NCBI GenBank assembly: GCA_030426005.1
Contig: JAUHZM010000134.1
Coordinates: 1-8,133, forward strand
From: Gammaproteobacteria bacterium
GTDB lineage: Bacteria > Pseudomonadota > Gammaproteobacteria > Arenicellales > Arenicellaceae
Length of the DNA: 8,133 bases
Direction of reading: 5' to 3'
The position numbers and the translations under genes were made by a program. This document shows, piece after piece, positions 1 to 5,136 of the stretch; the stretch's first letter is position 1, and each line of letters starts with the position of its first letter. The notes below the pieces were generated by a model. It made no database searches. It was not told where the DNA came from and saw nothing but the letters and a program-made list of their open reading frames with translations.

Positions 1-261
1 GGCGTGTTCCGTGGTTTGTCCGCGAACTACAGTGGCTTCGGCTTCTCGGGAATGAAATTCAAAGCGCACGTTAAAACGGAGGCGGAGTTCGACGAATGGA
101 TCGCGGATGTCAAACGTGCGGATACCCCTTTAAGCGAGCAGGCGTACGACTTGCTCAGCGTCAAGACCAAAGACCATCCGGTCGAATACTACTCCTCGGT
201 GAATCCACTGATGTTTAATCGAATTATTGAAAAGTACACGGGAGCACAAAATGGCGAATAG
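1..261 (+). CDS. cyoA: Cytochrome bo3 ubiquinol oxidase subunit II, C-terminal fragment (5' end outside window)
   Basis: This is the last 86 codons of the quinol oxidase subunit II gene; the reading frame is open through base 1. The protein is a membrane-anchored periplasmic cupredoxin-fold subunit of the bo3 oxidase. The visible part resembles the E. coli CyoA tail: an RGLSANYSGFGFSGMKF stretch, then a helical segment with VEYYSSVNPLMFNRIIEKY. Aligned by eye with cytochrome c oxidase subunit II (CSELCGVGH..M), the two CuA cysteines are serines (bases 19-21 and 31-33), the histidine is phenylalanine (43-45) and only the methionine (52-54) remains. It is therefore a quinol-type subunit without CuA. 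The C-terminus stops soon after the conserved helix, without the long His/Met-rich tail I recall for E. coli CyoA. The gene overlaps cyoB by 11 bases. Identity is secure because cyoBCD follow in order. Confidence 0.93.
   Translation, partial: GVFRGLSANYSGFGFSGMKFKAHVKTEAEFDEWIADVKRADTPLSEQAYDLLSVKTKDHPVEYYSSVNPLMFNRIIEKYTGAQNGE
241..244 (+). promoter_or_regulatory. Ribosome binding site of cyoB
   Basis: GGAG lies six bases before the ATG at 251, inside the end of cyoA. It favours the ATG at 251 over the in-frame TTG at 227, which would add eight residues (MKSTREHK) that do not look like a CyoB N-terminus. Confidence 0.7.
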
Positions 262-2335
262 TGCGACTATTGTGACAAACCCAGACCCGATCTGGGGAAA
301 GTTAACACTCGATTCCATTCCGTTTCATGATCCGATCATTCTGACCACCGCGTTGGTGGTGATCATGGTCGGTGGTGGCGTTTTTGGCGCCATTATGTAT
401 TACGGCAAGCTGCGCTATCTATGGGACGAGTGGCTGACCAGTGTTGATCATAAGAAGATCGGCATTATGTACATCATCGCGGCGTTCATCATGCTGATAC
501 GCGGTTTTTCAGACGCCTTATTGATGCGTTCGCAGCAAGCTCTAGCCGTGTCTGAATCCTCCGGGGTGGGTTATCTGCCGCCAGAGCACTATGACCAAAT
601 TTTTACTGCGCACGGCGTCATCATGATCTTCTTCGTGGCAATGCCATTGATTGTAGGCTTGATGAATTTGGTGGTGCCGTTACAAATTGGCGCTCGCGAC
701 GTGGCGTTCCCGTTCCTAAACTCGTTAAGCTTCTGGCTGTTCGTGGTTGGTGCCATGTTGGTCAACGCTTCGCTGGTGGTGGGCGAGTTTGCCGCCACCG
801 GTTGGTTAGCCTACCCGCCATTGTCGGGGCTGGAATACAGTCCTTGGGTCGGCGTGGATTATTGGCTTTGGGCATTGCAGATATCTGGGGTCGGGACGTT
901 GCTAAGTGGGGTTAACTTCTTCGTGACCATCATTCGCATGCGCGCGCCCGGCATGAGCTTGATGAAGATGCCGGTGTTTACCTGGACCTCGCTGTGCGCC
1001 AATGTTTTGATTATTTTGGCATTCCCGATTCTGACTGTCACGATCACCTTGTTGACCCTCGATCGGTACATCGGCACTAACTTTTTCACCAATGAGTTGG
1101 GCGGCAATCAGATGATGTACGTCAATCTCATTTGGGCCTGGGGACACCCAGAGGTGTACATTCTGATCCTGCCAGCATTTGGTATCTTCTCAGAGGTCAC
1201 GGCTACTTTTTCACGCAAACGTCTGTTTGGTTACACGTCTCTGGTATGGGCGACGGCGTGTATTATGTTCCTGTCGTTCATTGTGTGGCTGCATCACTTC
1301 TTCACAATGGGAGCCGGAGCGAGCGTGAACGCGTTCTTTGGGATTGCCACGATGGTCATCTCGATACCAACCGGGGTTAAGATTTTCAACTGGTTGTTCA
1401 CGATGTACAAAGGTCGCGTTACCTTTGACTCGCCAATGTGGTGGACCTGCGCGTTCTTGATCACCTTTACCATTGGTGGCATGACCGGTGTGATGTTGGC
1501 GATTCCAGCTGCCAACTTTGTCTTGCACAACAGTTTGTTCCTAGTGGCGCATTTTCATAACGTGATTATCGGTGGTGCGCTATTCGGCTACTTTGCCGGA
1601 CTCACTTACTGGTTCCCGAAAGCCACGGGCTTCAAGCTTAATGAAACGCTTGGTAAATGGTCCGCTGCGCTGTGGACCATCGGCTTCTTCTTGGCCTTCA
1701 TGCCGCTCTATGTGCTGGGCTTTATGGGTATGACGCGCCGCTTGAACTATTACGATAATCCGGTGTGGAACCACTGGTTGTTAGTCGCCGGTGTGGGCGC
1801 CTTGGTAATCCTGGTCGCAATTTGTGTACAGTTTTATCAAATCTTTGCCAGTATCCGCGACCGCAAGCAGAACCTCGACGTGACTGGCGACCCGTGGGGC
1901 GGACGCACGCTTGAGTGGGCGACGTCATCGCCACCACCGTTCTACAATTTTGCGCGTACGCCGCAAGTGGTGGATCGCGATCAATTCCAATACATGAAAG
2001 ATCACGACCTAGCGTTCAAGCAACCCGCCGACTATTCGCGCATCCATATGCCAAAGAACACCTGGGCAGGTATCGTGATTGCCGTGCTGTCAGGGATTAT
2101 GGGTTTCGCCATGGTCTGGCATGTGTGGTGGCTGGCAATTGTAAGCACCCTTGCGATGTTCGGTAGCTTCATCGTCTACACCTTCCAGAAAAACAAGGAT
2201 TACTACGTCGAGGTAGACGAGGTGAAAGCCATCGAGAACGCGTATTACGCACGACTGAAACAAACATCGAAAAGCGATACACAAGGTGAGGAAACTGAAA
2301 CCGAACCGGGTGTACCACTGTCCATGCCAGCATAG
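251..2335 (+). CDS. cyoB: Cytochrome bo3 ubiquinol oxidase subunit I (heme-copper catalytic subunit)
   Basis: Subunit I of the inner-membrane quinol oxidase, 694 residues against about 663 in E. coli. It carries low-spin heme b, high-spin heme o3 and CuB, reduces O2 to water and pumps protons. All key residues are visible: heme b ligands H121 and H436, heme o3 ligand H434, and CuB ligands H299, H348 and H349, with the HPEVY motif at 299-303 holding the His-Tyr cross-link partner Y303. Quinone-site residues R84, D88, H113 and Q116 match E. coli R71, D75, H98 and Q101. D-channel residues D150 and E301, K-channel K377 and the propionate-binding arginine pair R496/R497 are also present. This supports a functional quinol oxidase rather than a cytochrome c oxidase. 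The start is ATG 251, with GGAG upstream. The last 25 or so residues form a hydrophilic acidic tail (QGEETETEPG) longer than in E. coli. It overlaps cyoA and lies 9 bases before cyoC. Confidence 0.98.
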   Translation: MANSATIVTNPDPIWGKLTLDSIPFHDPIILTTALVVIMVGGGVFGAIMYYGKLRYLWDEWLTSVDHKKIGIMYIIAAFIMLIRGFSDALLMRSQQALAVSESSGVGYLPPEHYDQIFTAHGVIMIFFVAMPLIVGLMNLVVPLQIGARDVAFPFLNSLSFWLFVVGAMLVNASLVVGEFAATGWLAYPPLSGLEYSPWVGVDYWLWALQISGVGTLLSGVNFFVTIIRMRAPGMSLMKMPVFTWTSLCANVLIILAFPILTVTITLLTLDRYIGTNFFTNELGGNQMMYVNLIWAWGHPEVYILILPAFGIFSEVTATFSRKRLFGYTSLVWATACIMFLSFIVWLHHFFTMGAGASVNAFFGIATMVISIPTGVKIFNWLFTMYKGRVTFDSPMWWTCAFLITFTIGGMTGVMLAIPAANFVLHNSLFLVAHFHNVIIGGALFGYFAGLTYWFPKATGFKLNETLGKWSAALWTIGFFLAFMPLYVLGFMGMTRRLNYYDNPVWNHWLLVAGVGALVILVAICVQFYQIFASIRDRKQNLDVTGDPWGGRTLEWATSSPPPFYNFARTPQVVDRDQFQYMKDHDLAFKQPADYSRIHMPKNTWAGIVIAVLSGIMGFAMVWHVWWLAIVSTLAMFGSFIVYTFQKNKDYYVEVDEVKAIENAYYARLKQTSKSDTQGEETETEPGVPLSMPA

Positions 2336-2344
2336 GGGTTAATC

Positions 2345-2968
2345 ATGTCGACGATTGAAATACAACACGAGGCGGGCTACACCGGCTATGTGAGTGAGGA
2401 GCATCACCACGATTATGCGGGTGACACCTTGCTCGGTTTTTGGATTTACATCATGAGCGACTGCATTTTGTTCGCAACCTTGTTTGCGACTTATGCAGTA
2501 CTGAGCGGGAGTTTCGCCGGTGGGCTGACACCAGCCGATTTATTCGACCTGAACTTTGTAGCGGTGGAAACCGGGTTACTGCTTTTTAGTAGCTTCACGT
2601 TTGGCATGGCCATGTTGGGCGCGCAACAAAAGAATATGACGCAGTTACTCTTGTGGCTGGGGATTACGTTTGCCTTAGGCGGTGGCTTTTTAAGTATGGA
2701 ACTGTATGAGTTCTATCACTTTTCACATGAAGGCGCTGGCCCGACTTCCAGTGCCTATTGGTCAGCTTTCTACGCCTTGGTGGGTACGCACGGGTTACAC
2801 GTGTTCGCCGGGATGTTCTGGATGGTCATCCTCGTAATTCATATTTTGAAAGATGGTATCACCGCTGAGAATCACACGCGTTTGTCGTGCCTCAGTCTGT
2901 TTTGGCACTTTCTGGATATCATCTGGATTTGCGTATTCAGCATGGTTTATTTGATGGGGGTAATGTAA
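2345..2968 (+). CDS. cyoC: Cytochrome bo3 ubiquinol oxidase subunit III
   Basis: A 207-residue integral membrane protein, close to the 204 residues of E. coli CyoC, belonging to the cytochrome oxidase subunit III family. It has about five membrane segments (roughly 28-52, 71-92, 100-118, 136-167 and 183-205). It binds no redox cofactor and supports assembly and stability of the subunit I core. Family signatures seen are ETGLLLFSSFTFG at 75-87, ELYEF at 119-123, GTHGLHV at 147-153 and a C-terminal CLSLFWHFLDIIWICVF nearly identical to E. coli. The N-terminus has a short His cluster (EHHHD, 19-23). The start ATG is preceded by AGGGG at 2334-2338, which overlaps the cyoB stop. The stop codon shares one base with the cyoD start (TAATG), pointing to translational coupling. 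Confidence 0.97.
   Translation: MSTIEIQHEAGYTGYVSEEHHHDYAGDTLLGFWIYIMSDCILFATLFATYAVLSGSFAGGLTPADLFDLNFVAVETGLLLFSSFTFGMAMLGAQQKNMTQLLLWLGITFALGGGFLSMELYEFYHFSHEGAGPTSSAYWSAFYALVGTHGLHVFAGMFWMVILVIHILKDGITAENHTRLSCLSLFWHFLDIIWICVFSMVYLMGVM
2956..2960 (+). promoter_or_regulatory. Ribosome binding site of cyoD
   Basis: GGGGG lies seven bases before the ATG at 2968, inside the last codons of cyoC. It fixes the cyoD start at 2968; the frame is open upstream to 2887, but those 27 codons only read through cyoC in another frame. Confidence 0.65.
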
Positions 2969-3297
2969 TGGCGACTCAAACTCATGGCGGTGCCGCGCAC
3001 GGTAGCGTTAAAGAATATATCTGGGGTCTGGTCTGGTCGATTGTGCTAACCGCGATACCGTTCGCTTTGGTTATGTCAGGTTCGTTGAGCAATGGTCTGA
3101 CACTGGCCATTATCTTGTTGTGTGCAGTTGCCCAGGTATTTGTTCAGCTGGTGTTTTTCTTACATATGAATGGTGATTCCGATCAGATGTGGAACACCAC
3201 ATCGGGTGTTTTTATCGTGCTGATCGTGGCGATTGTGGTGCTGGGTTCGATTTGGATCATGCAGCACTTGAATCACAATATGTTGATGGGGCACTAG
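2968..3297 (+). CDS. cyoD: Cytochrome bo3 ubiquinol oxidase subunit IV
   Basis: A 109-residue small membrane subunit, the same length as E. coli CyoD, with three predicted membrane helices (about 17-36, 43-65 and 79-98). It has no cofactor; in E. coli it helps assemble the CuB site in subunit I. The sequence shows the family pattern HGSVKEYIWG near the N-terminus, IPFALVMSG in helix 1, QLVFFLHMN at the end of helix 2, and GSIWIMQHLNHNMLM at the C-terminus, all close to E. coli. The start at 2968 gives the canonical length and an MATQTHGGAAHGS N-terminus, overlapping the cyoC stop by one base. The next gene starts one base after its stop. Confidence 0.96.
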   Translation: MATQTHGGAAHGSVKEYIWGLVWSIVLTAIPFALVMSGSLSNGLTLAIILLCAVAQVFVQLVFFLHMNGDSDQMWNTTSGVFIVLIVAIVVLGSIWIMQHLNHNMLMGH

Positions 3298-3298
3298 C

Positions 3299-3925
3299 AT
3301 GAGCGACCACCAGCAGGGTTCGCAGCGCGCGATAAAGCTAACCATCTTGGGTGTCTTGCTGGCACTGGGTGTGGTGGTTGGCTTGTTTGTGCTCACGGTG
3401 GACGCCGACTTTGACAGTCCGAATAAATCGTTTGCTGATCTGGGCGGAGACTTCACTTTGCAGTCCGCCGACGGTGCGGTCTCGCTGAGCGACTTTCGCG
3501 GCAAGGTGGTGGTAATGTATTTCGGCTTTCTGAGCTGCCCTGAGGTGTGTCCAAACTCAATGGGCGTCATTAGCGCAGCGCTCAACCGCTTGTCAGAGCA
3601 AGAGTTGGCATCCACGCAAGCAATGTTGGTCAGCGTCGACCCAGCCCGCGACAGTGTCGATGCGTTAGCCGACCATGCGCGTTTCTATCATCCGAAGGTG
3701 ATCGGTTTGACGGGCTCAACTGAAGATATTGACCAAGTCACTCGCCAGTATGGCGCTTATTACAATATTTCTGACATTGAAGCCCAGCGCGAGGATTACG
3801 GCGTTGAGCATTCATCGCGTTATTACGTGATTGATCAGCGCGGTGAATTGATCGCGGCGATGCGACACAGCACCACGCCAAACGAGCTGTACACACAATT
3901 ATCCGAACTTCTAAGCCAAGGTTAA
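3299..3925 (+). CDS. Sco1/SenC/PrrC-family copper chaperone / thiol-disulfide protein
   Basis: A 208-residue Sco family protein. Residues about 12-33 form one N-terminal membrane anchor, after which a thioredoxin-like domain would lie in the periplasm. The copper-binding CxxxC motif is C80-PEV-C84, in the typical context DFRGKVVVMYFGF followed by SCPEVCP, and the third ligand is H171 in YGVEHSSRYYVID. The family VDPxRD motif is at 113-118. Known Sco proteins deliver copper to, or reduce the thiols of, the CuA site of cytochrome c oxidases; some act in copper or redox homeostasis or CuB assembly. Here the gene starts one base after cyoD, with GGGG at 3288-3291, so it belongs to the bo3 operon and probably serves this oxidase. 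Since subunit II lacks CuA, a CuB or redox role is inferred, not shown. Family assignment is firm; the exact role is open. Confidence 0.93.
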   Translation: MSDHQQGSQRAIKLTILGVLLALGVVVGLFVLTVDADFDSPNKSFADLGGDFTLQSADGAVSLSDFRGKVVVMYFGFLSCPEVCPNSMGVISAALNRLSEQELASTQAMLVSVDPARDSVDALADHARFYHPKVIGLTGSTEDIDQVTRQYGAYYNISDIEAQREDYGVEHSSRYYVIDQRGELIAAMRHSTTPNELYTQLSELLSQG

Positions 3926-3930
3926 CAATC

Positions 3931-5112
3931 ATGGTGTTTATCAATAAGTATTATCGACCGAACCGGTATTCGGTTATGTTTGCAGGGGTTTGCACCCTAG
4001 TTCTGACCATGGGTATCGCGCGTTACGCGTTTACACCGATGATCCCCTATATGCAGGACCAAACTGGGATGTCTGAGGGTCTGGCCGGGTGGTTAGCAGG
4101 GTGGAGCTATATTGGCTACCTAGTTGGCTTATTCATGGTGTGGCTGATGCGCGACCTGCGCCTGAAAGACTACTTCTTTCGGTACGGGCTATTTATTGCC
4201 GTATTCACCACCGCGATCATGGCGTTTCATGATCACCGTCTGGTGTGGTATCTGAGTCGATTCTTTGCCGGCGTGTCAACTGCACTTGGCTTTATGTTAG
4301 GTACTGGCCTTGTATTGAAGTGGTTGATTCACAACAACCAGAAGCAAGAGATGGGTCTGCACTTTGCCGGGGTTGGTACCGGCATCGTGGTTGGCGCAAT
4401 TGTTGTGTACTTTGCGGCAGATACGCTTTTTGGTGGTCTCGGTTGGCGTGGTCAATGGTTGGCATTGGCTGGCGTTGGCGCGCTGTTGCTGGTGCCGGCG
4501 TTTTTGTTGATGCCGTTTCCAGCATCGGAGCAGATTGAGGAATCAGCGAGGCTTGATCGCAGCGCAGAGCCGTCCAAACGTTGGTTGACCTTACTCACGA
4601 TCGCCTACGTGTGTGCGGGTTTCAGTAATACCGTGAATATCACTTTTACCTCGTTGATCACCGAGTATATTCCATTGGAGAATCAGGGCACCTTGATGTG
4701 GCTGTTCGTCGGTCTGGCGGCGGCGCCAGCCCCTTTTGTATGGGATCGAATTGCACGCAAGGTCGGTTATCTAAATGCCATTCGAGCCGCCTTTGCAGTC
4801 AATATTGCCAGTAATTTTCTGATGACTGCGTCCACGTCTTACGCGGCAATTGTGATCAGCTCATTGAGCTTTGGATTTGCATTTATGGGTATTGTGTCGC
4901 TGACACTTACCATTATTGGCAACAAGTATCGTTACCGTGCAACGCAGGTAATGGCGCAGCTGACACTGGGTTATTGTATTGCGCAAATCATCTCGCCAAT
5001 TATGGCTGGTATCATCGCTGAGCAGAGCGGTAGTTTTAACCTTGCGCTATTTGTGGTCAGCGGCATTATGGTGCTGGGCATGTTGTGCCTGAGCTTGATG
5101 CACCGCGAATAG
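3931..5112 (+). CDS. MFS transporter, YbfB/YjiJ family
   Basis: A 393-residue polytopic inner-membrane protein with about twelve hydrophobic segments and a polar central loop (about 199-218), typical of the major facilitator superfamily. The first-helix sequence GIARYAFTPMIPYM (28-41) matches the signature of the YbfB/YjiJ branch (GIxRFAYTPLLPxM), and GWRGQW at 171-176 is also typical there. Substrates of this branch are largely unknown, so the substrate cannot be named. The gene starts five bases after the Sco stop, with AAGG at 3918-3921, making it the last gene of the cyo operon. Three Met-x-x-x-Met motifs occur (37-41, 69-73 and 380-384); such motifs matter in the MFS copper importer CcoA, but they may be chance in a Met-rich membrane protein. 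A role in supplying or tuning the oxidase is inferred from position only. Confidence 0.88.
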   Translation: MVFINKYYRPNRYSVMFAGVCTLVLTMGIARYAFTPMIPYMQDQTGMSEGLAGWLAGWSYIGYLVGLFMVWLMRDLRLKDYFFRYGLFIAVFTTAIMAFHDHRLVWYLSRFFAGVSTALGFMLGTGLVLKWLIHNNQKQEMGLHFAGVGTGIVVGAIVVYFAADTLFGGLGWRGQWLALAGVGALLLVPAFLLMPFPASEQIEESARLDRSAEPSKRWLTLLTIAYVCAGFSNTVNITFTSLITEYIPLENQGTLMWLFVGLAAAPAPFVWDRIARKVGYLNAIRAAFAVNIASNFLMTASTSYAAIVISSLSFGFAFMGIVSLTLTIIGNKYRYRATQVMAQLTLGYCIAQIISPIMAGIIAEQSGSFNLALFVVSGIMVLGMLCLSLMHRE

Positions 5113-5136
5113 ATCCTCAGTTAAGGTTCGTCGTTG
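5113..5136. other. Short convergent intergenic gap
   Basis: Only 24 bases separate the stop of the MFS gene (+) from the stop of the PHP-domain gene (-). The gap itself has no strong hairpin or T-run; the only notable structure nearby is the inverted repeat at 5145-5168. Confidence 0.8.

Noticed and set aside
227..250. Upstream in-frame TTG start for cyoB
   Set aside because: It would add eight residues with no family resemblance and lacks a good ribosome site; ATG 251 has GGAG at proper spacing.
859..1530. Several minus-strand open frames inside cyoB
   Set aside because: They are antisense to a strongly conserved gene, have no recognisable domains, and their compositions fit shadow frames.
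2887..2967. Longer cyoD start at 2887
   Set aside because: The extra 27 codons lie wholly inside the conserved cyoC end; the ATG at 2968 gives the canonical 109 residues and a typical N-terminus.
3160..3615. 151-codon minus-strand frame across cyoD and sco
   Set aside because: It is antisense to two conserved genes with a low-complexity Ser/Thr/Pro/Lys-rich product and no family features.
4245..4538. 97-codon plus-strand frame inside the MFS gene
   Set aside because: It is an off-frame reading of transmembrane codons, rich in Trp, Arg and Cys, without a ribosome site.
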